A stretch of 13,127 nt of DNA from an uncultured Pseudomonadota bacterium (GTDB taxonomy: Bacteria; SAR324; NAC60-12), in assembly GCA_913056375.1 (NCBI GenBank), contig CAJXNF010000038.1, forward strand, positions 1-13,127, in the 5' to 3' direction. The notes under the pieces were generated by a model. The model was given only the letters and a program-made list of their open reading frames with translations. It did no database searches and was not told the origin of the DNA. This document shows positions 1 through 6,224 of this stretch, piece by piece (position 1 is the stretch's first letter; every line of letters starts with the position of its first letter). The translations under genes and the position numbers were made by a program.

Positions 1-309
1 TTTCAGATTTTTTCCAAAGCAAAGACACTTGCAACTAGGTGGGAGTTTTTCAGCTTCTCAAAGCGCTCTCAGCTCTCCAACTGTGAATTTTCCTGACGCA
101 AAGACGCTTTTTAGGCATAGGTCCGGTAGGTTGAACTTAAGGGTCAGTGAAAAAAACAGAGAGGTTGGTTCACTCCAGAAAAAGTCAGCAAGCTTGAAAA
201 ATCCGACTAGTCTATCAAAGGATCATCATAAAAAATCTGTGCATCCCATAGCTCCCCAAAGGAGCCGGCATCCGCACTTACCAAAAACTGACAACCAGAG
301 AAATTCCGC
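1..309. other. AT-rich non-coding leader before the glycosylase gene
   Basis: I see no convincing gene here. A 94-codon reading frame on the + strand (29-313) ends in a GTGA overlap with the glycosylase start, but its product is basic and rich in Ser, Lys and Pro, matches no family I know and lacks a ribosome binding site. The stretch is AT-rich (20 of 60 G+C in 181-240), unlike the coding DNA further right. A 12-nt near repeat, GCAAAGACRCTT, occurs at 19-30 and 98-109. No clear promoter or terminator was found. Confidence 0.5.
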
Positions 310-933
310 GTGAGCACCTTGTATTTTGACAGAGGACTGCAGCACCTTTCAGAGTCAGATCCAGTTCTTCGAATCGTGATCCAGCACCTGCAACCGCAAC
401 CCCCAGAACCACGAGAAGCCAACTTTGAGTCGTTGATTCGCATCATTGCCGGACAACAACTCTCTAGCGCTGCGGCCTACACCATCTATCGCAGGTTGAA
501 GCAAAAGTTTGAGGATTCCGTCATCACGCCTGCCATGATCCTTGGTTCCTCCAAGGAAGAGCTGCTGACCTGTGGACTCTCCAACGCCAAGGCGCGGTAC
601 ATCACGCTGATCGCCCAGGCATTTGAAGAGCAGCCCAACCGGATCGAAGAGCTGAGGAAAATGTCTGCTGAAGACGTGCTGGAGACACTACAAAGATTTA
701 AGGGCATTGGCATCTGGAGCGCCAGCATCTTCGCGCTGTTTTACCTCCACCATCCGGATGTCTTTGTCTGGGGAGATGTCAGTCTGAAAAAAGCGATCCG
801 ACTGCTGTACGAGGAAGAAGAGCTGAGCGAACCCCAAATAGAGGCTATCATTCAGCCGTGGCGACCTTATCGCAGTACAGCCTGCCTGGTCTTGTGGAAA
901 TGGCTGGATGAAGGAGCGATTCGGTTTTCGTAG
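310..933 (+). CDS. DNA-3-methyladenine glycosylase II-type (HhH-GPD family)
   Basis: This is a base-excision repair glycosylase that removes alkylated purines such as 3-methyladenine, leaving an abasic site. The 207-residue protein has the HhH-GPD fold: an N-terminal helical part with the family-typical IIAGQQLS segment (residues 45-52), a helix-hairpin-helix DNA-binding motif around GIGIWSAS (132-139), and a catalytic Asp at D156 in the GDVSLKKAI segment, matching D238 of E. coli AlkA. It lacks the AlkA N-terminal beta domain, so it is the short bacterial form. The GTG start at 310 has only a weak ribosome binding site, but homologues begin near the same DPVLRIVIQHL region, so the start is plausible. 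It is followed by a convergent gene after about 100 nt. Family assignment is firm; exact substrate range is inferred. Confidence 0.88.
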   Translation: MSTLYFDRGLQHLSESDPVLRIVIQHLQPQPPEPREANFESLIRIIAGQQLSSAAAYTIYRRLKQKFEDSVITPAMILGSSKEELLTCGLSNAKARYITLIAQAFEEQPNRIEELRKMSAEDVLETLQRFKGIGIWSASIFALFYLHHPDVFVWGDVSLKKAIRLLYEEEELSEPQIEAIIQPWRPYRSTACLVLWKWLDEGAIRFS

Positions 934-1031
934 AAGACGAGGTTCAGCAGTTAGGACCCGAAAAATTGGCAGGAATTGGAGAAGAGTCTTGTTGTTGGGT
1001 TGGTGAAAATAAAGAGGACGCTCGTTGTGAT

Positions 1032-1679
1032 TTAGAAGCTATAACCAACACTTAAAAACAGTACATTTTTTGGGGAATACTTATTTACATCGCTCTCAAA
1101 ATCCGCCTGACAAGCGCTGCTGCATTCCCAGTCATTGCCAAGTTCATAGTTTATCGATGGTTCGCCAGTGATTAATCTGACAAAAGTGATTGATGTCGTC
1201 AGCCCACTATCGAAAGTCCAGTTTTTACCAATTCCAAGATTATATCCATCTTCTGGATAATCTACCCTGTAAACAGCCTTTCTTTCACCATTCTGTTTGC
1301 TGTAGATCTCCTTCTTCGCTTCCCAATTCCTGTTGACCAATCCAGTTTGGAAAAACAACCCATCCACCGATGCAAGATAGTATCTGATATTCAGATAGGA
1401 GGTCTGACTGTCAAACCCTGATTTTTCAGTAGCCGAACCATCATTTGAATCTTCGGACATATCCCCAGAGAGAGATTGACCTTCCAGACTAAGCCATAGG
1501 TTTTTACTGAATTGGTAACTGAAACTAAGCCCAGGGCCTAGGTTTGAAAGCACAATCGCTTGGATTTGAAAATCCTTGTCGTTTAATGAGGAAGCATTGG
1601 AATTTGGTGGAGTGGCTATGGAAAAAAACAAGACCCCAATGCTAGTGCATAGAATTCTTATGGATTTTTGACTAATCAT
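1032..1679 (-). CDS. Predicted outer-membrane beta-barrel protein
   Basis: This 215-residue protein is probably exported to the outer membrane. From the chosen ATG at 1679 it begins with a signal peptide: Lys/Arg n-region, hydrophobic core at about 9-23, likely cleavage after NSNA (residue 29). The mature part alternates polar and hydrophobic residues with many aromatic strand ends and finishes with VGYSF, whose terminal Phe is the classic signal for BAM-assisted outer-membrane insertion. The frame stays open to an ATG at 1748, but those extra 23 residues (Cys and basic rich) would mask the signal peptide, so I reject that start. A short AGAGA precedes the preferred start. The gene is AT-rich (32-42% G+C in three sampled 60-nt lines) compared with 58-63% in two lines of genes further right, suggesting relaxed selection or transfer. 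Function is unknown; a small porin-like or adhesin-like barrel is possible. Confidence 0.72.
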   Translation of the reverse strand: MISQKSIRILCTSIGVLFFSIATPPNSNASSLNDKDFQIQAIVLSNLGPGLSFSYQFSKNLWLSLEGQSLSGDMSEDSNDGSATEKSGFDSQTSYLNIRYYLASVDGLFFQTGLVNRNWEAKKEIYSKQNGERKAVYRVDYPEDGYNLGIGKNWTFDSGLTTSITFVRLITGEPSINYELGNDWECSSACQADFESDVNKYSPKNVLFLSVGYSF

Positions 1680-1883
1680 TTCTCTTTTTCTGTTTGTGTA
1701 CACAACATCCGAATGGTTACTCCTACAGCACAAAATTTTCTGCTGCACAAATCAAAGAAGAATTTAACATCTATCAAGTTACAATATCCGTTCTATTGAT
1801 ATCAACAGTGGAACTACCCTACTTCACACCACTCCAATGATGTGTGGAAATCATCCTACGTATTGCTGACCAGAGAGAATGCG

Positions 1884-2573
1884 CTAAACTAATTTGAAAT
1901 CCTGCCAAGGCTTGGTCTGTGGTGGAGGGCTGGTGAAGTGGAGAGTTTCACGAAGGGTCGGGTGCTGGAGCTGTAGTTGATGTGACCAGAGCGCAGGCCC
2001 CGATAGCTTGCGAGCCTGCCCGTACTTGTGATCGCCCAGGAGGGGATGTCCACAATGTGCCAGTTGCACCCGAATCTGATGAGAGCGTCCGGTTTCCAAT
2101 TGGATGCGTAGCAGGCTCTTGTTTGCATGAACGGCAGTCCGCTCATAGTGGAGAATCGCTTGCTTGGCTGGGGAGACTCCGGATTCAACGACCCGAACGG
2201 TGTTGCTGTGATGATCCTTCTGCAGCCAATCGGTGAGAGTTCCTTCAGGAGGATCGACCACGCCAGCCACGACAGCCAGGTAGGTTTTCTGTAAAGTCCG
2301 TTGACGAGCCTGATCTGCCAATCGGGACGCCGCCTTGGAGGTCTTGGCAAAGACCATCACTCCACCCACAGGGCGATCCAGGCGCTGCACCAGTCCCAAG
2401 AACACCTGGCCAGGTTTCTGGTCACGTTGCTTGATCCAGTCCTTGAGCAGGCTCAACAGGTCCGGGCTACCGCTGTGATCTGCCTGAGAGAGTAGATTGG
2501 TCGGCTTTTCAACGACCAGCAGATGGTTGTCTTCAAACAACAGTTGGGGCGTAAAGCTCAAGGAGACCCGCAC
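1884..2573 (-). CDS. RluA-family RNA pseudouridine synthase
   Basis: This enzyme isomerises uridine to pseudouridine in rRNA or tRNA. The 229-residue protein has the RluA catalytic core: DNHLLVVEKP (residues 15-24), the catalytic motif QRLDRPVGG (63-71) with nucleophile D66, the KTYLA segment (96-100) and the late motif TGRSHQIRVQLA (161-172) followed by GHPLLGDHKYG. The usual His before RLD is Gln here, a known variant in single-domain members. There is no S4 RNA-binding domain, so it resembles the short RluA/TruC/YlmL-like forms. The start is a GTG at 2573; a stop lies two codons upstream, so no longer form is possible. The start codon lies 21 nt from the divergent bicupin start. Target uridine cannot be told from sequence. 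Confidence 0.9.
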   Translation of the reverse strand: MRVSLSFTPQLLFEDNHLLVVEKPTNLLSQADHSGSPDLLSLLKDWIKQRDQKPGQVFLGLVQRLDRPVGGVMVFAKTSKAASRLADQARQRTLQKTYLAVVAGVVDPPEGTLTDWLQKDHHSNTVRVVESGVSPAKQAILHYERTAVHANKSLLRIQLETGRSHQIRVQLAHCGHPLLGDHKYGQARKLSGPALWSHQLQLQHPTLRETLHFTSPPPQTKPWQDFKLV

Positions 2574-2594
2574 TTTTTAGTGAGAACGAAAAAT

Positions 2595-3275
2595 ATGGAA
2601 CTGCACACTGATTTTTCACAACGAGTGATCTTGCACACCGAACAAATGCCCTGGTCGCCTTCCCCAGCTGCTGGCGTGGAGCGACGCCAACTGGACCGCC
2701 AGGGGGAGGAAGTCGCACGAGCCACGAGCATTGTGCGTTATGCTTCCGGTAGTTACTTCGCAGCCCACACGCACGGAGGCGGTGAAGAGATTTTTGTGCT
2801 GGAGGGCGTCTTCTCCGATGAGCATGGGCACTATCCACCCGGAAGCTACCTGCGCAATCCGCCCGGAACCACTCACACTCCTTTTTCGGAACCGGGCTGC
2901 GTCATCTTCGTCAAGCTCTGGCAGTTCAATCCCGGTGACGCACAAACTGTCTGTCAGCAAACCGAACAGGGTAGCTGGAGCCCCGGACGTCAGGAAGGCA
3001 TTCAGGTTCAGCTCCTTCATGAATTTCAAGGCGTCCGAACCGTGCTGATGCGCCTGGAGCCTGACCTACAAGTACAGCTTCACTCCCATCAGGGTGGAGA
3101 AGAGATTCTTGTGCTGGAAGGCGACTTTGCCGATGAGCACGGCGAATACTCCAAGGGGAGCTGGCTACGCAGTCCTCCCGGTTCCAGCCACTCTCCAAAG
3201 ATTGGTCCAAATGGGGCCCTGCTCTATTTGAAGTCTGGACACCTGGTGGCCCCGGTGCTGCCGTTGCCAAACTGA
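2595..3275 (+). CDS. Double-cupin protein of the ChrR cupin type
   Basis: A 226-residue bicupin whose two halves look like a tandem duplication of the C-terminal cupin of the anti-sigma factor ChrR. The first metal site is H58, H60, E64 and H94 (HTHGGGEE then GTTH). The second is H163, H165, E169 and H199 (HSHQGGEE then GSSH). Both carry the characteristic VLEG.F.DEHG.Y strand and an R.PPG turn, so two Zn or other divalent metal sites are expected. The N-terminal zinc-finger anti-sigma domain of ChrR is absent and no sigma factor gene is nearby, so a direct anti-sigma role is unlikely; a metal-dependent sensor or enzyme is possible. The frame is open from an ATG at 2523, but that start would overlap the divergent gene, and the MELHTDF start at 2595 matches how I recall relatives beginning. 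Confidence 0.85.
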   Translation: MELHTDFSQRVILHTEQMPWSPSPAAGVERRQLDRQGEEVARATSIVRYASGSYFAAHTHGGGEEIFVLEGVFSDEHGHYPPGSYLRNPPGTTHTPFSEPGCVIFVKLWQFNPGDAQTVCQQTEQGSWSPGRQEGIQVQLLHEFQGVRTVLMRLEPDLQVQLHSHQGGEEILVLEGDFADEHGEYSKGSWLRSPPGSSHSPKIGPNGALLYLKSGHLVAPVLPLPN

Positions 3276-3289
3276 TGGGCATTGTCTCC

Positions 3290-4156
3290 TCAGAACAAGC
3301 TCAGTTGCTCACCAGGTTGAGGGACTTCCCCAGCAAAATCGGGTAGCAGCGGCAACTCCGGAAGCTGTTCCTGCAGAAAGCCATGGAAATCTCGCGCAAG
3401 TTGAGGAGCCAATATGTCATCTGGGGTGTGCAGAAAAACAAAGGGAGTGAACCCTTGGCGCATCCAATTGGCTACTCGCTGGGCCCAATCCCGTAAAACT
3501 GGATAATTGACCTCATTTTGGGGATCCCCGACAAAGCGCAGTAGCGGCAGCTCATTCGTTGCTGTGAAGCGCACGGGCACTTTGGGCTTGCGGCGCTTTG
3601 CCTCGATGGTAGCGGAGTCGTTTTGCTGAGAAGCCATCAGCTTGTGGGTGTCAAAGAGCACCCGGGCCATCTGGTGTTGACGTAAAAACGTATCCAACTC
3701 TTGCTCTGTTTCCTGCTCATCGAAATAAGCTAGGTTGCGCACCTCCACAGCGTAGCGAAAGTCTGAAGGCAATTGGAGCAGGAATTGTTGCAGCTGTGGC
3801 CAACGGTTGTGCCCAAAGTCTGCAGAAAGCTGCAGTTGAATCGGGCCAATTCGTTCCTCCAGGGGAGCAATCCGCTGGAAGAATTCCCTTGTCAATTCGG
3901 TCGTGTTTTCCAATTTGCGGTCATGACTGATGCTCCGGGGAAACTTGAAGCAGAAGCGGAAGTCGGGGGGAGTTGACTCTTTCCAACGCTCAACGACATC
4001 TGGGCGAGGCAACGCATAGAAGGTGGTGTTTCCTTCCACCGTGTTGAAGACCCGAGCATAGCCTGCTAGAAAATCTGTAGGTCGGGTTCGTGTTGGCAGC
4101 AGACTGCCCTTCCATTCAGGGCGTGACCACTCAGGACATCCGAGAAAATAGTGCAT
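3290..4156 (-). CDS. DUF72 family protein (YecE-like)
   Basis: This 288-residue protein belongs to the widespread DUF72/YecE family, which folds as a TIM barrel and has no firmly established biochemical role. Recognisable segments are the N-terminal GCPEWSRPEW, the VEGNTTFYALP strand-helix (residues 40-50; the family norm is VE.N.TFY), FRFCFKFPRSISHD (66-79), AVEVRN (136-141) and a late HTPDD (243-247). Length is within the usual family range. It converges with the bicupin gene, the two stop codons being 14 nt apart, with no obvious terminator between them. The ATG at 4156 has no strong Shine-Dalgarno; it fits the family N-terminus and no better start is visible. Charged residues at the barrel mouth suggest an enzyme, but no reaction is claimed. 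Confidence 0.86.
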   Translation of the reverse strand: MHYFLGCPEWSRPEWKGSLLPTRTRPTDFLAGYARVFNTVEGNTTFYALPRPDVVERWKESTPPDFRFCFKFPRSISHDRKLENTTELTREFFQRIAPLEERIGPIQLQLSADFGHNRWPQLQQFLLQLPSDFRYAVEVRNLAYFDEQETEQELDTFLRQHQMARVLFDTHKLMASQQNDSATIEAKRRKPKVPVRFTATNELPLLRFVGDPQNEVNYPVLRDWAQRVANWMRQGFTPFVFLHTPDDILAPQLARDFHGFLQEQLPELPLLPDFAGEVPQPGEQLSLF

Positions 4157-4307
4157 CCGGTGGCTTTTCCGAGAGAAATGCTAGATTTGAAGCTTGATAC
4201 CAGGATGAATGGCAGAGCGATTGCGTATCTTTGCTGCATCTTAGAAGGCGACATACCAGGGATCAAGTAGGAAGTCGAATGCGTTCAAAACTACGGAGCA
4301 CAGCCAC

Positions 4308-4336
4308 TTGCGACCGATTCTTTCCCTCGTTACACT
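4308..4336 (+). promoter_or_regulatory. Possible sigma70-type promoter for the 126-aa gene
   Basis: TTGCGA at 4308-4313 and TACACT at 4331-4336 are separated by 17 nt and each match the consensus hexamers at four of six positions. Transcription would start near 4343 and leave a leader of about 54 nt before the ATG at 4397. A TATGAT at 4376-4381 is closer to consensus but is too near the start codon and has no partner hexamer. This is a pattern match only. Confidence 0.25.
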
Positions 4337-4396
4337 TGTGATCTTGAGCCGCTGTTTGATCTGCGGTCAAATACTTATGATTCCAGGAGATTCAGA

Positions 4397-4777
4397 ATGG
4401 CAGACACATTGACACCAGAGATGCGTGAAGGCATGCCAGAGCCGGAAGGGTATCGGGTCAATAGCCTACCCGATGAGAACGATATCGTCTTTGGCAAGGG
4501 TCCAATCACGGAAGAGACCACACGCAATATGATTCTTGATTACCCCGACAGCGTTCTCAAGTTTCTACAGGGGAAGGACTTGGACGAACGACCTCTCTCT
4601 CCAGATATCAGTGGAATTCATGCGATCTGGCGGGAACGTGGTCTGCGGAAGGATATTTTGCAAAAATATTTTTTGCATTTTATGGATTGGCCCGATGGGA
4701 TTCCCTCGGCAACCATGCTGGACTTGCTAAGTGACGTGCGAGACAAGATTCGCGATCTTGGTAAGCCGAAGAAATAA
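4397..4777 (+). CDS. Conserved-looking hypothetical protein, 126 aa
   Basis: I do not recognise this protein. The start is well supported: AGGAGA at 4385-4390 sits six nt before the ATG. The product is soluble, without signal peptide or membrane segment. It is acidic in the first half (several Glu/Asp, Pro-rich MPEPEGY) and mainly helical in the second, where ILQKYFLHFMDWPDGIP (residues 87-103) and a Lys/Arg-rich tail (RDKIRDLGKPKK) stand out. There are no cysteines and no obvious metal or nucleotide motif. It is transcribed alone, after 240 nt without genes, and converges on hsp20 with a hairpin between them. Gln/Trp-poor, well-formed helices and a good ribosome binding site argue that it is real rather than a chance frame. 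Function unknown. Confidence 0.65.
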   Translation: MADTLTPEMREGMPEPEGYRVNSLPDENDIVFGKGPITEETTRNMILDYPDSVLKFLQGKDLDERPLSPDISGIHAIWRERGLRKDILQKYFLHFMDWPDGIPSATMLDLLSDVRDKIRDLGKPKK

Positions 4778-4809
4778 GCTGTAAGCAGAGGAGGCCAGCC
4801 CTACGCTGA

Positions 4810-4845
4810 CCCCCTGAGTGGGGCTGATGCTTCATTCATCAGCCC
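4810..4845. terminator. Hairpin between convergent genes, possible bidirectional terminator
   Basis: A perfect 9-bp stem pairs GGGCTGATG (4821-4829) with CATCAGCCC (4837-4845) around a 7-nt loop. A second, mutually exclusive hairpin pairs CCCC (4811-4814) with GGGG (4820-4823). It lies between the stop of the 126-aa gene (4777) and the stop of hsp20 (4860) and could serve both. Neither side has a U-tract, so intrinsic termination is uncertain. Confidence 0.4.
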
Positions 4846-4859
4846 ACCGTGGCACCGAC

Positions 4860-5291
4860 TCAGTTGATCGGGATTTGGCGCATCTCGGCCTGCTGCTGCT
4901 TGGGCAGACGCAGGTGAAGCACCCCATCCTTCATCTCGGCATGACTACCTTCCATGGCCACTGCCTGTGGCAACTGAATCCGGCGCTGAAAATTGCCGTA
5001 ATTGCGCTCTACACGCAACACACCTTCTCGGTTCTCTTCATGAGAACTCTTCTTCTCTCCCTGAATCGTCAGCACTCGCCCATTTAGGGAAATCTTCACG
5101 TCTTCCTTGTTCAACCCGGGTAGCTCTACTTGAAGCTGATAGGTGGTTTCGTCTTCCTGCAGATCCAACGCAGGTGAGAAACGTCGTGTGGCTGTTTCGC
5201 TAAAAACTTCTGGCCAAGCGGACTCGCCAAAGAATTCTTCCATGAGATTGCGAAACGGGACTGTGCTGTTGCGAACGGTTACTGGATACAT
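4860..5291 (-). CDS. Small heat-shock protein, Hsp20/alpha-crystallin family
   Basis: An ATP-independent holdase chaperone that binds unfolding proteins in the cytoplasm. The 143-residue product has a short N-terminal arm, an alpha-crystallin domain at about 39-131 (FSPALDLQED, VELPGLNKEDVKI, and the signature DGVLHLRLPK at 122-131) and a C-terminal IPI (140-142), the I-x-I motif that links dimers into oligomers. The ATG at 5291 is chosen because AGGAGA (5297-5302) lies five nt upstream. The frame is open to 5366, but that longer form would begin inside the CIRCE operator and lacks support. The gene has its own promoter with a perfect CIRCE element, so HrcA repression and heat induction are expected. 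It converges with the 126-aa gene. Confidence 0.95.
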   Translation of the reverse strand: MYPVTVRNSTVPFRNLMEEFFGESAWPEVFSETATRRFSPALDLQEDETTYQLQVELPGLNKEDVKISLNGRVLTIQGEKKSSHEENREGVLRVERNYGNFQRRIQLPQAVAMEGSHAEMKDGVLHLRLPKQQQAEMRQIPIN

Positions 5292-5296
5292 GCTGC

Positions 5297-5302
5297 TCTC
5301 CT
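5297..5302 (-). promoter_or_regulatory. Ribosome binding site deciding the hsp20 start
   Basis: On the minus strand AGGAGA is followed by five nt and then the ATG at 5291. This is the only strong Shine-Dalgarno near the gene and fixes the start 25 codons inside the longest open frame. Confidence 0.8.
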
Positions 5303-5359
5303 GAAAAGAGGAAATATTTTGAGGAGCACCCAAACCATCTTGATGTGCTCCGTTATTTG

Positions 5360-5386
5360 TTAGCACTCACTTTAATAGAGTGCTAA
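5360..5386. promoter_or_regulatory. CIRCE element (HrcA operator)
   Basis: TTAGCACTC (5360-5368), a 9-nt spacer and GAGTGCTAA (5378-5386) form the exact CIRCE consensus inverted repeat, with no mismatch in either arm. CIRCE is the binding site of the repressor HrcA, usually in front of groESL or dnaK operons. Here it covers the -10 region and the predicted transcription start of hsp20, about 70 nt before the ATG, an arrangement suited to direct repression. It would also form a stem in the 5' end of the transcript. No hrcA gene is within the window. Confidence 0.95.
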
Positions 5387-5397
5387 CAAGCTGTCAA
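5369..5397 (-). promoter_or_regulatory. Sigma70-type promoter of hsp20
   Basis: Read on the minus strand, a perfect TTGACA -35 box (5397-5392) is followed by a 17-nt spacer and TAAAGT (5374-5369, four of six matches). The -10 lies inside the CIRCE spacer. Immediately upstream of the -35 an A6T5 tract (5409-5399) resembles a proximal UP element. A vegetative promoter under HrcA control, rather than a sigma32 promoter, is therefore inferred. Confidence 0.75.
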
Positions 5398-5398
5398 G

Positions 5399-5438
5399 AA
5401 AAATTTTTTACCAGGCGAGCAAATCGCTCAATGACTGG
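5399..5438 (-). terminator. Weak terminator-like hairpin after the 235-aa gene
   Basis: Directly after the stop of the Gln-rich gene, the minus strand reads CCAG-5 nt-GAGC-5 nt-GCTC-2 nt-CTGG (5438-5411), two 4-bp helices separated by an asymmetric interior loop, then TAAAAAATTTTT. The T-tract begins about seven nt after the stem, so termination would be inefficient. The same A/T tract abuts the hsp20 -35 box. Confidence 0.3.
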
Positions 5439-6146
5439 TCAATCGACGAGGCGATCGGGATCTTCCTTGGGTCGGTTGGGATTCTCTCGGAAGAGCTGAC
5501 GGCGGGTAGTTGGGTTGAGGAAATCTTCCTCACGCAGGCCTTGCTGGCGACTGATCTGGGAGACAATGGCCTTGACGAAGGCGCGCTGTTCCAGTCGCTC
5601 TTCCATCTGCCGACGCAGCTTGAGGATATCGCGGACGCTGTATTGGCGGTCAGGAATTTCTTCTTCCTCATCAACAATTGACTGCGTATCTCCCTGCAGG
5701 ACAAGGCGGTGATAGCTCTCAAGGAAAATCAGAAAATCAATGAGAAGCGGAGTCGGACGACCCTGGCTACTCTGAATCAGGTTGCGGCGCAGCGTCTGGG
5801 GTTGAGGGGCATTCTGATTCAGTTGCTGAAAAACACGACGAATCTTGCGCAGCAATTGTTGTTGGGACGTCTGGGCATCCCATCGGGAACGTGTCGCAAA
5901 ATCGAGAAACTGCTGCAGCCGGGGTCGGGGCGCCAGCTGTGGCCACCAGGGAAGCTTCAGACCAAAAAAGCGCTGCAGGACTTGTTCACAGCGTTCCAAC
6001 TCTGCGAGCTGGCAATCTTCGAAGAAGAAACCATGCTGATAGAGCAATTGACAGAGTTGGAGCAGTTGAGAGGTTGCGGCAGGGAGCTGGCGATCCTGCT
6101 GCTGTTGGAAGATTGCACCTGGTTGGGCTGGTCGACGCAGCATCAT
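5439..6146 (-). CDS. Gln-rich hypothetical protein, 235 aa
   Basis: I do not recognise this protein. It is soluble in appearance, with no signal peptide or membrane segment, and unusually rich in Gln, Arg and Leu: QQQQ near residue 15-18, many QQ and RR pairs, and a long helical middle. An acidic patch (DEEEEIP, about 159-165) precedes a charged helical region (RQMEERLEQRAFVKAIVSQI) and a final Asn/Pro/Arg-rich tail ending DPDRLVD. The start has two adjacent ATGs at 6146 and 6143 with no strong ribosome binding site. The gene lies 78 nt after the TPR lipoprotein gene on the same strand, so the two may be co-transcribed. The opposite strand is also open over much of its length, but those frames look like shadows. 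Function unknown; a scaffold or regulatory coiled-coil protein is possible. Confidence 0.6.
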   Translation of the reverse strand: MMLRRPAQPGAIFQQQQDRQLPAATSQLLQLCQLLYQHGFFFEDCQLAELERCEQVLQRFFGLKLPWWPQLAPRPRLQQFLDFATRSRWDAQTSQQQLLRKIRRVFQQLNQNAPQPQTLRRNLIQSSQGRPTPLLIDFLIFLESYHRLVLQGDTQSIVDEEEEIPDRQYSVRDILKLRRQMEERLEQRAFVKAIVSQISRQQGLREEDFLNPTTRRQLFRENPNRPKEDPDRLVD

Positions 6147-6224
6147 TGATTCCAGAAGGAGCGCAGACGTTTAGGTCTGGGATAGATGAATAACAGGAAT
6201 GGAGCGTTGCCCTGAGGCCATTAT

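Noticed and set aside
19..109. Near-identical 12-mers GCAAAGACRCTT at 19-30 and 98-109
   Set aside because: Only two copies, 79 nt apart, with no further copies noticed; not enough to call a repeat array.
29..313. 94-codon + strand frame overlapping the glycosylase start by GTGA
   Set aside because: No ribosome binding site, no recognised domain, Ser/Lys/Pro-rich low-complexity product in AT-rich DNA; the overlap is probably chance.
4356..4381. TTGATC and TATGAT as a promoter for the 126-aa gene
   Set aside because: The spacer is 14 nt and transcription would start inside the ribosome binding site.
5709..6193. Long + strand open frames opposite the Gln-rich gene
   Set aside because: They are antisense to a longer frame, lack ribosome binding sites and show no domain; typical shadows of Gln/Leu-rich codons.
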